From assembly GCF_030009775.1 (NCBI RefSeq), contig NZ_JASCTH010000029.1:1823-65822 (forward strand): DNA of 64,000 bases. The letters are read 5' to 3'. The translations under genes and the position numbers were made by a program. Positions within the stretch are counted from its first letter, which is position 1. Each line of letters begins with the position of its first letter. Shown piece after piece: positions 49,679 to 58,900 of this stretch. The notes below the pieces were generated by a model. That model was not told the origin of the DNA. It worked only from the letters and a program-made list of their open reading frames with translations, and searched no databases. The DNA comes from Actinoplanes sandaracinus (lineage in GTDB: Bacteria; Actinomycetota; Actinomycetes; Mycobacteriales; Micromonosporaceae).

Positions 49679-51208
49679 ATGAAGACCGATTTGACCGTGG
49701 GCGCGACAATCCCACCGGTGAACACCGATGGGCTCACCCCTGCACCCCAGGACAGCACGCCTCCGGAACCTGCCGAGGTCGATGAGTCGGCTGAACCCAC
49801 CGTCGCCTTGGACGAACCCGGCGATTCCGGTGACGGTGAGCCGGCGGTCACCTTGCCGGCCGCGGAGATCTCCGAGACGACAGTCGACTCGTCGGCTTCG
49901 GCGGGATCCGAACCGACGGCTGATCTGCCGGCGGTCTCTCCGGCTGCGGATTCCGGCTCGGAAGGGGACGAGTCCGAGCCGACAGTGACCTTGTCGGCGA
50001 TCGCGCCCTCAGCGGCGGACGCTGCCGAGGAGACGGTCGCCCTCTCGGCAGGAGAGGTGGCCGCGGCAGGAGCAGCCGCGTCCGCGGCGGATAGATCCGA
50101 GCCGACCACGGTGATCTCCGCCCGGTCCGAGTCGACGATCGCGCTGCCCAAGCCCCGGCTCTCACCGGAATCGAGGGTGGCGCAGCCGGTCAGCCGCCCG
50201 TCCTCGGCCGTCCCGGAACCGACGATCGCCCTGCCGAGCCCACTCGAGCCGGCGCCCCGGCCCATGTCGGACTCGACGGTCGCTCTGCCGTCTGTGCCTG
50301 CCCCTCGGTCCGCGCCGACCGTCGCCCCGCCACCCTCCGAGCCGACGATCGCCCTGCCCGCCGCGCCGGGGACCCCTGCCGTCGTACCCCCGAGGGGGAA
50401 GCCTCTCACCCGCCGCCGCTTGCTGTGGGCGATCCCGGCCGCCGCCGGCACCGCCTTGATCGGTGGCACGATCGCCGCCCTGGCCGGTCGCGGCGAGCCG
50501 GAAGCCACCAAGGCTCCCAACCTGGTCGTCAGCGATCCCGCCCCCTCGCAGACCCCGACGCCCGTGCCGAAGCCCACGACCCCGGTGATGAAGGTTCCGG
50601 TACACACCCTGCAGGACTTCCGCACCATCGTCCCGGGCGACCCGTTCCCCACCGACGCCATCGCGCTCACCATCGATGACGGCCCGCACCCGGTCTGGAC
50701 GCCTCCCATCCTGCGGCTGCTGGAGAAGCACGACGTCCCGGCACTGTTCTGCATGATCGGCAATCAGGTCCTCGGCCACGAGGCGACCGCCCGTGACGTC
50801 GCCACCGACGGCCACCTGATCGCCAACCACACCTGGAGCCACCCGATCAACCTGGACAAGCTGCCGTCCCACACGGTGCTGAAGGAGATCCACCGAGCCC
50901 AAGACAAGATCTACAGCACTACCGGGTTCACCCCGAGCCTGTTCCGCGCCCCCGGCGGCGCCTGGTCCCCAGGGCTATCAGAATCGGTCTCCCAGAGCAG
51001 CGTGATCCCGATGGACTGGACCACCGACCCGCGCGACTGGGCCCGCCCCGGCGTCGCCTACATCACCGAGCGCCTGCTCGCCGCCCAACCCGGCCAGATC
51101 CTGCTCTGCCACGACGGCGGCGGCGACCGCTCGCAGACGCTGGCTTCCCTGAAGACCGTCATCCCAGCCCTTCAAGCCAAGGGCCTGAAATTCGTCGCCC
51201 TCACGTGA
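49679..51208 (+). CDS. membrane-anchored NodB-type polysaccharide deacetylase with repetitive cytoplasmic tail
   Basis: 509 residues from the ATG at 49679; GTG 49646 is an alternative. Residues 1-240 are disordered and carry at least eight copies of a motif near E-P-T-V/I-A-L-P (EPTVALDEP, EPTVTLSA, EETVALSAG, ESTIALPKP, EPTIALPSP, DSTVALPSV, EPTIALPAAP). A basic RRR and one helix (about 245-270) anchor the chain with the tail inside. Outside is a NodB deacetylase (~315-505): LTIDDGPHP (Asp pair), HTWSHP (metal His pair), RAPGG, and LLCHDGG. It probably removes acetyl groups from peptidoglycan or another polymer. The Thr repeats may be kinase or FHA sites (inference). Confidence 0.85.
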   Translation: MKTDLTVGATIPPVNTDGLTPAPQDSTPPEPAEVDESAEPTVALDEPGDSGDGEPAVTLPAAEISETTVDSSASAGSEPTADLPAVSPAADSGSEGDESEPTVTLSAIAPSAADAAEETVALSAGEVAAAGAAASAADRSEPTTVISARSESTIALPKPRLSPESRVAQPVSRPSSAVPEPTIALPSPLEPAPRPMSDSTVALPSVPAPRSAPTVAPPPSEPTIALPAAPGTPAVVPPRGKPLTRRRLLWAIPAAAGTALIGGTIAALAGRGEPEATKAPNLVVSDPAPSQTPTPVPKPTTPVMKVPVHTLQDFRTIVPGDPFPTDAIALTIDDGPHPVWTPPILRLLEKHDVPALFCMIGNQVLGHEATARDVATDGHLIANHTWSHPINLDKLPSHTVLKEIHRAQDKIYSTTGFTPSLFRAPGGAWSPGLSESVSQSSVIPMDWTTDPRDWARPGVAYITERLLAAQPGQILLCHDGGGDRSQTLASLKTVIPALQAKGLKFVALT

Positions 51209-51428
51209 TCGCCGACGCGGACCCGGGCCGGCGTGGGCGCGGAGGTCCGGGTCCGAGGGTTCGGCCTGTTCAACGATTCCCGGTACGCCTCGAGCAGCAC
51301 CTGGGAGTCGGCGCTGACGCTCGCCACGGTGGTCGCGACCATGGCCGCTGACTGGTGGGTGGTGGCGCGGTTCTGAGCTCCCGGCTGCACGCCGACCGGT
51401 CATGGAAACCTGTGCCGGTCAGGCGCGG

Positions 51429-51812
51429 TCACGACTGCTGCCGCGCCGACAGGGTTGCGGCCAGGGCGTTCACCCGGCCGCGGATCTCGGCGCACATCTG
51501 CTCGTCGAACGACTGCTGCTCCAGCGCCCACCGCACGTCGGTGGTGAACCCGTCAGCACAATCGATGGCGACCAGCACCTCCACGTCCGGCACCGCCGAC
51601 ACCGGCCGGGGAGCCGCCGCGTCCAGCAGTGTGCGCACCGGCGTGCCGTCCAGCAGGCGCGCGGCGTGCAGGCTCACCTCGGTCTGAGGCTCGACCCCGG
51701 CCGACAGCGCCGTCCAGCCGGGCAGATCCAGTCCGTTGAACCAGGCCGCCGCCATCCGGCTCTTGCCCGCGCCGTGCGGGCAGACGAACAACACCGTCCG
51801 CTGCTGAGCCAT
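51429..51812 (-). CDS. ArsC/LMW-PTP-like protein with altered P-loop
   Basis: 127 residues from the ATG at 51812. The fold pattern is that of low-molecular-weight phosphatases and thiol-dependent arsenate reductases: VLFVCPHGAGKSRMAAAWFNGLDLPGW, then LSAGVEPQTEVSLHAARLLDG. The usual CxxNxxRS loop is replaced by CPHGAGKSR, where Cys and Arg are seven residues apart, so normal phosphatase chemistry is doubtful. It resembles a set of uncharacterised actinobacterial homologues. A palindrome (51840-51855) lies 28 nt before the start. Confidence 0.7.
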   Translation of the reverse strand: MAQQRTVLFVCPHGAGKSRMAAAWFNGLDLPGWTALSAGVEPQTEVSLHAARLLDGTPVRTLLDAAAPRPVSAVPDVEVLVAIDCADGFTTDVRWALEQQSFDEQMCAEIRGRVNALAATLSARQQS

Positions 51813-51839
51813 CGCCACCACCCACTCCCACCTCGTTGT

Positions 51840-51855
51840 TGTAACCGTGGTTACA
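51840..51855. promoter_or_regulatory. probable operator TGTAACC-GT-GGTTACA
   Basis: Two perfect 7-bp arms around a 2-bp centre, located 28 nt upstream of the minus-strand ArsC-like gene, where a repressor would block its promoter. No regulator gene adjoins, so the binding protein must be encoded elsewhere. Confidence 0.6.
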
Positions 51856-52326
51856 GTATCGAACGGCGTCGTGGGTCGTCGACCCGCTCGACACCGGTCA
51901 CTCCCGATTCCCGGTGATCGGCGATGTGGTGGCGTGTGTCCATCGCTGACGTGGTCACCCTCGATCCGGCCGTCCGGGCCGGCCGCGGATGTCGAAGGCC
52001 GAGCTGTTCGCGGCGATTCGCACGGACTCGCGAGCGGGCCAGCCGCTACATCAATCGACTGAACGAACGATGCCTTCGGTTCAGCCACGCCGGGTCGGAT
52101 GGCTGACAGTGCGGCGATTATCGTCCTCGGGCATTATTGAGAATCCGGGAGTCCGCGTCTTCTTGCGTATCAACTTCTTGCGTATCACCCAGGAATGATC
52201 TATCTACTTCCCTTGCCTTATCCGCAGGCGGATGCGCGGAGCAGCTCCAGCCATGGGGGCCGGCTAGGTTTTCGAACAACGATCTACAGTCCGGAGTGGT
52301 GGAATTTGTCGCAGAAGCATGGAATC
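51856..52326. other. intergenic, drop in GC content toward the right
   Basis: No supported gene. From about 52100 the DNA becomes less GC-rich (for example CTTCTTGCGTATCAACTTCTTGCGTATCACCC), with a direct repeat CTTCTTGCGTATCA(A/C)C at 52159-52191. This continues into the membrane gene at 52327. Confidence 0.4.
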
Positions 52327-53097
52327 ATGATCAAGGGTGCCGCTTTGGCGAAGCGATCCTTCTACTATATTGCCATCGGGCTGTTGGCGGTCTATTTCAT
52401 ACTCGCCTACTTCGTTCGCGAGCTGGGTGCGGTGAGATTTGAGAAGCCATTTCTCGGCTCAACGCTCTTCATACTCCTTCTTGCGGCCCTTGCTCACGCT
52501 GCGGGCTTGTCAAAAAGTCAGAGAGATCTTGAGCGTATGGAGAGCGAGCTGAAGGCCATCAAAGACAGCATCTCCTCGCTCGCCGACGCGCAGAGTGCAG
52601 AAGTTGCGTTCTATGAAGGAAGAAGTAAGGTCTACAACGCCACCGTGTCGGCAATTCTCGCGGCAAGGAATCGCGTCTGGGTCACCCACTTGCGCAATGA
52701 AGGTCCAATGCGAGGGGAAGCCGCAGATCGACATTTCAGGACCTGTCGCGAATGGGCGCTGACGTCCGATGACCGCAGCTTCCGCAGGATAATACTTCGC
52801 GGGGACAGCGAAGGGCTGAAAGAATTCTTCAGGCAGGAGCTGGAATTCGCCGCCAAGGTCAACGTGGGCGACCCTAGGTATCTCGTCAAGGTGCTCAGCG
52901 GTCCCGTCCATCTAACCGAAGCGTTCAACGTCGGGATATACGACGACGTCGTCTTCTTCACGCATCGAGACGGAGACCAGACCCTCGGAATTTCCGTACG
53001 GAGCAGGAAGCTTGCTGACGAGTACATTCGTCACTATTATGAGCGGCTCTGGAACAGTCCGAACGCCGATTTCATCCGGCCGGATCTGGTTCCTTGA
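52327..53097 (+). CDS. membrane protein with coiled coil, lower GC, unknown function
   Basis: 256 residues from the ATG at 52327. Two helices near residues 12-35 and 45-65, a coiled coil (SKSQRDLERMESELKAIKDS), then a soluble domain of about 160 residues. That domain (AILAARNRVWVTHLRNEGP, RIILRGDSEGLKEFF, VGIYDDVVFFTHRDG) has the rhythm of a phospholipase-D-like half but lacks HxK-D motifs. Codon use is clearly less GC-rich than its neighbours, with many A/T third positions, which suggests recent transfer. Membrane-anchored proteins of this build often occur in defence islands; that is only a suggestion. Confidence 0.7.
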   Translation: MIKGAALAKRSFYYIAIGLLAVYFILAYFVRELGAVRFEKPFLGSTLFILLLAALAHAAGLSKSQRDLERMESELKAIKDSISSLADAQSAEVAFYEGRSKVYNATVSAILAARNRVWVTHLRNEGPMRGEAADRHFRTCREWALTSDDRSFRRIILRGDSEGLKEFFRQELEFAAKVNVGDPRYLVKVLSGPVHLTEAFNVGIYDDVVFFTHRDGDQTLGISVRSRKLADEYIRHYYERLWNSPNADFIRPDLVP

Positions 53098-53129
53098 CAA
53101 GCTTCCTCCGTTGGGAAGGAGCATTGTCA
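53095..53129. terminator. hairpin between convergent genes
   Basis: TGACAA-GC-TTCC (from 53095) faces GGAAGGAGC-A-TTGTCA (to 53129) across a short loop. It overlaps the end of the membrane gene and lies before the convergent GGDEF gene, so it could serve both directions. The stem has internal mismatches. Confidence 0.5.
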
Positions 53130-53145
53130 TGCCGCCGATCGCGCA

Positions 53146-54546
53146 CTAGGCGACGGGGACGGCTGTGCCGGCCTGGGGCGCGTCGACCGCCCGCACAACG
53201 CGGTTACGACCGGCTTGCTTCGCCCGGTACATGGCCTCGTCGGCCCGGTTGACCAGACCGGACAGGCCGTCGGCCGGGTCGGCGGCGGCCCCGATGCTGA
53301 CGGTGACGGTCAATGGCTCGTGGTCGTCCACCACGATCGGCTCGCCGCAGATCACGGTGCGGATCCGTTCGCCGGCCACGACGGCGCCGTCGACGTCGGT
53401 GTTCGGCAGCACCGCCAGGAACTCCTCGCCGCCCCACCGTCCGGCGAGGTCCTCGACGCGCATAGCGCCGCGGATGCGGTCGGCGACCACGCTGAGGACC
53501 AGGTCACCCGCGGCGTGGCCGAGGGTGTCGTTGATCCGTTTGAAGCGGTCGATGTCGAGCAGGAGAACGGACAGCGGGCCGCCGTGACGGGTGGCCAGGC
53601 TGATCGACTCGGTGAGCCGCTGCTCCAGGTGGCGGCGGTTGGGCAGGCCGGTGAGCCCGTCGATGGTGCTCAGCCGCTGCAACTCGGCGTTGCGTTCCAG
53701 CAACTCCTCCTCCAGCCGGCGCCGGGTCCGCACCGCCTCGTCGAGGGCGCGCGCCATCCGGGCGATCTCGTCGGTCCCGGTCACGCCGCTGGACCGGGAG
53801 AGGTCGCCGGCGGCCAGCCCTTCGGCCACCCACTGCACCCGGTGCAATCGCCGAACGATCACCCGGGCGATGACAATGCCCAGCAGCAGCCCGCCCGCCA
53901 GGCCGAGCACCAGAACCACGATCACGGCGTTGCGCGCCGACGCGTACTCGTCGGTGACGGTCTGCCGGATGGCGACGGCCCGCCGGTCCTGTTCGGCGAT
54001 CAGTTCGTCGAGCACGACCAGCGACCGGTCGCCGAGCGGGCTGGCCCGGTCGCGGGCCAGTTGCACCGCCACCGAGTCGAGGCGCAGGCTGGCCGGCATG
54101 TACTGGCCGAGCAGAATTTCGTTGTAGTCGCGGGTCAGGTTGATGATCTCGGCGATGCGGGTGACGTCGACCGGCTCGGCCACCGGATAGGTCGCGAGGG
54201 CCCGGTTCAGCGCGTCGGCGTGCGTACGGAACATCGTCTCGTACTTCTGCTTGCTGGCCGCGTCGGGCGCCGAGGCGTGCCGTAAGGCCGCGGTCCGCTT
54301 CGCCAGGATCTGCTGTTCGATCTCGGCCGCGTGCAGCGCGGGTCGCATCGCCCAGGTGTACACGTCGTCACCGGCCTGCTGCACCTGCCAGAGCTGGTGC
54401 AGGCTGAGGCCGCCCACCGCGACGGCCACCGAGGCTAGGGCGGCGACGACCACCAGGAGTTTTGTGCGAACCCGACGGCTGGCCAGCCATCCGCCCGGCC
54501 GGTTCCGCGACTTCGTCAGCACTCTGGGCTCTCCCTGCTTCGCCAC
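53146..54546 (-). CDS. diguanylate cyclase with extracellular sensor and HAMP
   Basis: 466 residues. Helix 1 (about 29-50), a helical outside sensor of about 150 residues (4HB_MCP-like), helix 2 (about 205-230), HAMP (about 230-285), a linker, and a GGDEF domain. The active site is GGEEF (~370), with DGLTGLPNRR at the start. An RVED inhibitory site lies exactly five residues before GGEEF, so product inhibition by c-di-GMP is expected. It makes c-di-GMP from two GTP. No EAL domain is present. Confidence 0.92.
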   Translation of the reverse strand: MAKQGEPRVLTKSRNRPGGWLASRRVRTKLLVVVAALASVAVAVGGLSLHQLWQVQQAGDDVYTWAMRPALHAAEIEQQILAKRTAALRHASAPDAASKQKYETMFRTHADALNRALATYPVAEPVDVTRIAEIINLTRDYNEILLGQYMPASLRLDSVAVQLARDRASPLGDRSLVVLDELIAEQDRRAVAIRQTVTDEYASARNAVIVVLVLGLAGGLLLGIVIARVIVRRLHRVQWVAEGLAAGDLSRSSGVTGTDEIARMARALDEAVRTRRRLEEELLERNAELQRLSTIDGLTGLPNRRHLEQRLTESISLATRHGGPLSVLLLDIDRFKRINDTLGHAAGDLVLSVVADRIRGAMRVEDLAGRWGGEEFLAVLPNTDVDGAVVAGERIRTVICGEPIVVDDHEPLTVTVSIGAAADPADGLSGLVNRADEAMYRAKQAGRNRVVRAVDAPQAGTAVPVA

Positions 54547-54657
54547 CCGGTCCCCATGCAGACATGTCGTCTATCGTTTCGTCCGTCATTGGGCTGAAAT
54601 GAGCAGGATCCCAAAGGTCTGCCGTTATCCGGAGCGTTCCAGCCGAGGCGACCTCCT

Positions 54658-54864
54658 TCACCGCGCCCGGGACTGACCGGTGGCGTCGTCCGGGCGCGTC
54701 CGGCCTATGGCTCGCAGGGTGGCGGTCGCCCAACGGAAAGCCAGGAGGGTCAGCACCGCCACAAGGGTGAACGCGACGGCCACCGAGCCGTCCGACAGAG
54801 CGCCGGCGAACAGCGACCGGGACGCTCTGGTCGGAGGTGCTTCCGGCCGGCCGGCAGACGGCAA
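54658..54864 (-). CDS. doubtful small membrane protein
   Basis: A 68-codon frame with one clear hydrophobic segment (SVAVAFTLVAVLTLLAFRWA) followed by a basic tail. It may be the C-terminal remnant of a larger membrane protein, as the DNA upstream (54865-54888) joins a kinase fragment on the other strand. No ribosome binding site was found. Confidence 0.3.
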   Translation of the reverse strand: MPSAGRPEAPPTRASRSLFAGALSDGSVAVAFTLVAVLTLLAFRWATATLRAIGRTRPDDATGQSRAR

Positions 54865-54888
54865 CGGCTCGTCGCGGAGCGACGCACC

Positions 54889-55056
54889 GGGCTGGGGCTG
54901 GCGATCGTCCGGCAGATCGTCGAGTCACACGGCGGACACGTCGCCGTGTTCTCCATGCCCGGCGAAGGCGGCACCTTCGTCATGTTGCTGCCGGCATCCG
55001 ACCACGCTGACCCCGAACCGCCTCCCGTGGTCATGCCCGTCAGGCCAGACCTATGA
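54889..55056 (+). pseudogene. C-terminal fragment of a sensor histidine kinase
   Basis: GLGLAIVRQIVESHGGHVAVF is the G2 box and following strand of a HATPase domain, continuing GEGGTFVMLLPA and a Pro-rich end, stop at 55054-55056. Everything upstream (dimerisation His, N box, sensor) is missing. The frame before it has no kinase features, so this is the remains of a deleted gene. Confidence 0.75.
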
Positions 55057-55356
55057 CCCCTCCTCAGCTACACCGTGCCGGGCTCGCAATGGCGTCGGCA
55101 TGCCGGATCGCAGGCTGGCACGGGACTGCTCGTCGTCGTCCTCCGGAACCTCCGCCCAGGAGGCGAGGTCCAGGGCTTGCGTGATGGTGAGATCCAACTC
55201 CTCGCGGAGCGGCCGGGCCGTGTGGACGATTACGCCGCGTGGCCCGTGTGCGTGGAGTAGCCGGGCGACGTCCACGGCGTCGCCGCCCGCGGCCGCCGCG
55301 CGCACGGCCGGCCTCATGTCGTCCAACTGCCGCAGTCTGCCCGTGATGTCATCCAA
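55051..55356 (-). CDS. small hypothetical protein
   Basis: 101 residues. The sequence looks protein-like (RPAVRAAAAGGDAVDVARLLHAHGPRGVIVHTARPLREELDLTITQALDLASWAEV), with a helix-rich, acidic build that could be an actinobacterial small regulatory protein. The start is a TTG with no ribosome site; a Met at codon 14 is an alternative. It overlaps the kinase remnant by 6 nt at its 3' end. Family unknown. Confidence 0.45.
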   Translation of the reverse strand: MDDITGRLRQLDDMRPAVRAAAAGGDAVDVARLLHAHGPRGVIVHTARPLREELDLTITQALDLASWAEVPEDDDEQSRASLRSGMPTPLRARHGVAEEGS

Positions 55357-55688
55357 CTACGGCCTCCCGGACGCTGCCGGCGTGAGTGATCGGTGCGGTT
55401 GCGCCGAGCCGGCGAAGACGCGCCAGCTTTCACGACGTTCATATTATTGCTGCTGCGTGAAATGGCCGGTCGATATAACCGATGCATTCATGCATTCCAA
55501 AGCCATGACCCTCGTCACTTCGTGCTGAAGATCACTCGATGCCGGTGGGGTCCATCTAGGTCAATTAAGGGCCTGTTTCGTAGGTGTTATGGTCGCGCGT
55601 CGCACCATTTTGGACCGGGGCAGCCGACGGTCACGAGCCGTCGTCCGCCCACTCTCGCGTACCCGTGAGATCGAGGAAGGGAAACACC
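55357..55688. other. upstream region of the NRPS cluster
   Basis: No gene. It is locally less GC-rich (55430-55580) with GTTCATATTATTGC near 55437, consistent with promoter DNA for the mbtH-NRPS unit. I cannot fix a single -10/-35 pair. GAGGAAGGG at 55673-55681 is the ribosome binding site of mbtH. Confidence 0.45.
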
Positions 55689-55892
55689 ATGAACCCATTC
55701 GAGGATGAGAACGGCACCTATCTGGTTCTGGTCAACGACGAAGGCCAGCACTCGTTGTGGCCGGAATTCGTCGCCGTACCCGCCGGCTGGTCCATCGCGA
55801 AAACCGCGGACACCCGCCAGGCCTGCCTCGACTACGTCAATGAGCACTGGACCGACATGCGTCCACAGAGCCTGATCAAGGCCATGGGCTGA
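55689..55892 (+). CDS. MbtH-like protein
   Basis: 67 residues, the usual family length, with ribosome site GAGGAAGGG 7 nt before the ATG. All family marks are present: NPFEDENGTYLVLVNDEGQHSLWP, FVAVPAGW, and CLDYVNEHWTDMRP. MbtH proteins bind adenylation domains and keep them soluble and active. Here it is the first gene of the NRPS unit, 13 nt before the synthetase start, so it should serve the A domains that follow. Confidence 0.95.
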   Translation: MNPFEDENGTYLVLVNDEGQHSLWPEFVAVPAGWSIAKTADTRQACLDYVNEHWTDMRPQSLIKAMG

Positions 55893-55905
55893 CCGGGCCG
55901 TCATC

Positions 55906-58900
55906 GTGCCGTCTCGTTCTCTGGCCACAACGACCCTTCCACTGACCGCCGCCCAGCACGGCATCTGGTACGCCCACCACCTCGCTCCGGGCAGCCTGCT
56001 GCACACCCTCGGCGAGTATCTGGACATCAGCGGCCCGGTCCGGGCCGACCTGTTCGAGCAGGCCCTGCGCCGCACCGTCAGTGAGGCGGAGTGCCTGACC
56101 GCCCGCTTCGTGGAAACCGCCGACGGCGAGGTGCGCCAGCACATCGGCGAGGCGGGGGACTGGGATCTCCCGGTCCACGACTTCAGCGGGGAGGCCGACC
56201 CGCTCGGCTCCGCCGTGGAGTGGATGCGCGCCGGCCTCGCCCGGCCGTTCGACCTGACGGCCGGCCCGCTGTTCCGGTACGCCCTGATCCGGCTGGCCGC
56301 CGACCGGTGGCTGTGGTCGTACAGCTATCACCACCTGGTCATCGACGGCTCCGGCATGAGCATGATCGTGCGCCGGGTGGCCGAGGTCTACACCGCGCTC
56401 GCCGAGGGCACACAGGTGCCGGACAGCACGTTCGGCCGACTGTCCGACCTGGTGGATCGCGACCGGGAGTACGCCACCTCGGAACGTCGCGAGCAGGACC
56501 GGCGTTTCTGGGCCGACTACCTGCGGGACTGTCCGGAACCGGTGAGCCCGGCTCTTCGGCAGCCGACCGAACCCGCCGCCCTGATCCGCCGGAGCGGGGT
56601 GCTCGACGCGGCGGCCGTCCGCCGGCTGGACGCGGCGGCCGCCGCGTACGGCACCCGCTGGCCGCTGGTCGTCACCGCGGCCTGGGCCGGCTATCTGCAC
56701 CGGATGACCGGCGCCGACGAGGTCGTCGTGGGTCTGGCCGCCGCCGCGCGCCCCGACCCGCTGGACCGGGCGACGCCGGCCATGGTGTCGAACCTGTTGC
56801 CGCTGCGCGTGCCGATCGATCGGGCGGCCGGTGTCGGCGGCCTGATCCGTCAGGTCGCCACCGAGGCGAGAACCGTTCTCCGCCACCAGCGCTACCGGGT
56901 CGAGGACATGCGCCGCGACCGGTTGTCGGCCCGTACCCGGCTGGCCGGGCCGCTGGCCAACATCGTGAGCTTCGACTACGACGTCCGGTTCGGCGACAGC
57001 CCGGCGGTCGCGTCCAACCTGACCCTAGGTCTGCACGAGGACCTGGCGATGCTGGTGCACGACCGCCGCGACGGCAACGGGTACCGGGTGGACCTCGACG
57101 CCAATCCGGACCTGTACGCACCCGGCGAGCTGGCCGGCCACCGGTCGCGGTTCCTCAGCTTCCTCAGCCGGCTCGTCGACGCGGACCCGGACACCCTGGT
57201 GGCCGACCTCATCCTGCCGACCGCCGACGACGAGCAGGCCCGGCGACACTGGAACGACAGCGAGGTCCCGGTGCCGGCCGCGAGCGTGGCGACCCTGTTC
57301 GCGGAACAGGCCGCCCGCACACCCGACGTGACAGCCCTGACGGACGGGCCGGTGCGCTGGACCTACGCGGAACTCGACGCCCGGGCCGGCGTCATCGCCG
57401 ACCGGCTGATCGAGGCCGGCGTGGGCCCGGAGACCCGGGTGGCGGTGCTGATGGAACGCTCCGCACATCTGGTGGCCACCCTGATCGGCGTCCTCAAGGC
57501 GGGCGCCGCCTACGTGCCGCTGCTGCCCGGGTACCCGGCGGAGCGGCTGAGCTGGATCGTCGAACAGGCCGGAGCCACCGTCCTGGTGACGGAGCCGGCG
57601 ATGCCGGACTTCCGTCACACCGCGGCCGTCGTGACCCTGGACGCCGCGGACCGCTCCGCCGGGCGTGCGAGCGGGCGCACCGTCCCGGTCGACCCGGCCG
57701 GCCTCTGCTACGTCATGTACACGTCCGGCTCCACCGGAACCCCGAAGGGTGTGGCGGTCACCCACCGCAACGTCGTGACGCTGGCGCTGGACACCCGATT
57801 CGACGGTGCGGCGCACCGCCGCGTGCTGGTGCACTCGCCGCACGCTTTCGACGCGTCCACCTACGAACTGTGGGTTCCGCTGCTGCGCGGCGGCGAGCTC
57901 GTCATCGCCCCGTCCGGGCCCGCCGACGTGGCCACCATCGCTGACCTGATCGCCGACAGCGGGGTGACCGCCGTCTGGCTGACCGCGGGCCTGTTCGGCG
58001 CGATGGCCGAGGAGTACGCCGGCCGGTTCGCCGGAGTGCGGGAGATCTGGACGGGCGGGGACGTGGTGCCGCCCGCAGCCGTACGGCGGATGCTGGAGGT
58101 CTGTCCCGGCACGGTCGTGGTGGACGGCTACGGGCCGACCGAGACCACCACGTTCGCCACGTCGCACCCGATCGCGCGGGTAACCGATGTCACCGACACC
58201 CTGCCGATCGGGCGCCCCCTGGACAACACGCGGGCCTATGTGCTCGACGACCGGCTCCGGCCGGTGCCAGCGGGCGTGACCGGCGAGCTCTACCTCGCCG
58301 GTCACGGCCTGGCCCGCGGCTATGCGAGCCGCTCCGACCTGACCGCCGAACGCTTCGTGGCCTGCCCCTGGGACACGCCCGGCGAGCGGATGTACCGCAC
58401 CGGCGACCTGGCGCGGTGGAATCCGGACGGGCGCCTGGTCTTCGCCGGGCGCGCCGACGGCCAGGTCAAGATCCGGGGCTACCGGATCGAGGTCGGCGAG
58501 ATCGAGACGGCGCTGACCGCACACCCGGCCGTGCGGCAGGCCGTGGTCGTCGCCCGCGACGACCAGCCGGGCGGCAAACGGCTGGTGGCGTACGTCGTCG
58601 GTGACGTCAGCGCCGCCGAGTTGCGCTCGTACGCCTCCTCGCACCTGCCCGAGTTCATGGTGCCGCTGGTGGTGGCACTGGACGCGCTGCCGCTGACCGG
58701 CAACGGGAAGATCGACAAGGCGGCCCTGCCCGTACCGGAGCGGATCGTCCCGGAAGGCGGCCCGCGCCGGCCACGCGATGCGCGCGAGGAGATCGTCTGC
58801 CGCCTGTTCGCCGAGGTGCTGGGCCTGCCGCAGGTCGGCGCCGACGACGACTTCTTCGACCTCGGCGGGCACTCGCTGCTGGCCACCAGGCTGGTGAGCC

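Noticed and set aside
54680..55528. 282-codon plus-strand frame upstream of the NRPS cluster
   Set aside because: Composition is shadow-like. The real signal there is the kinase G2-box fragment in another frame (54889-55056).
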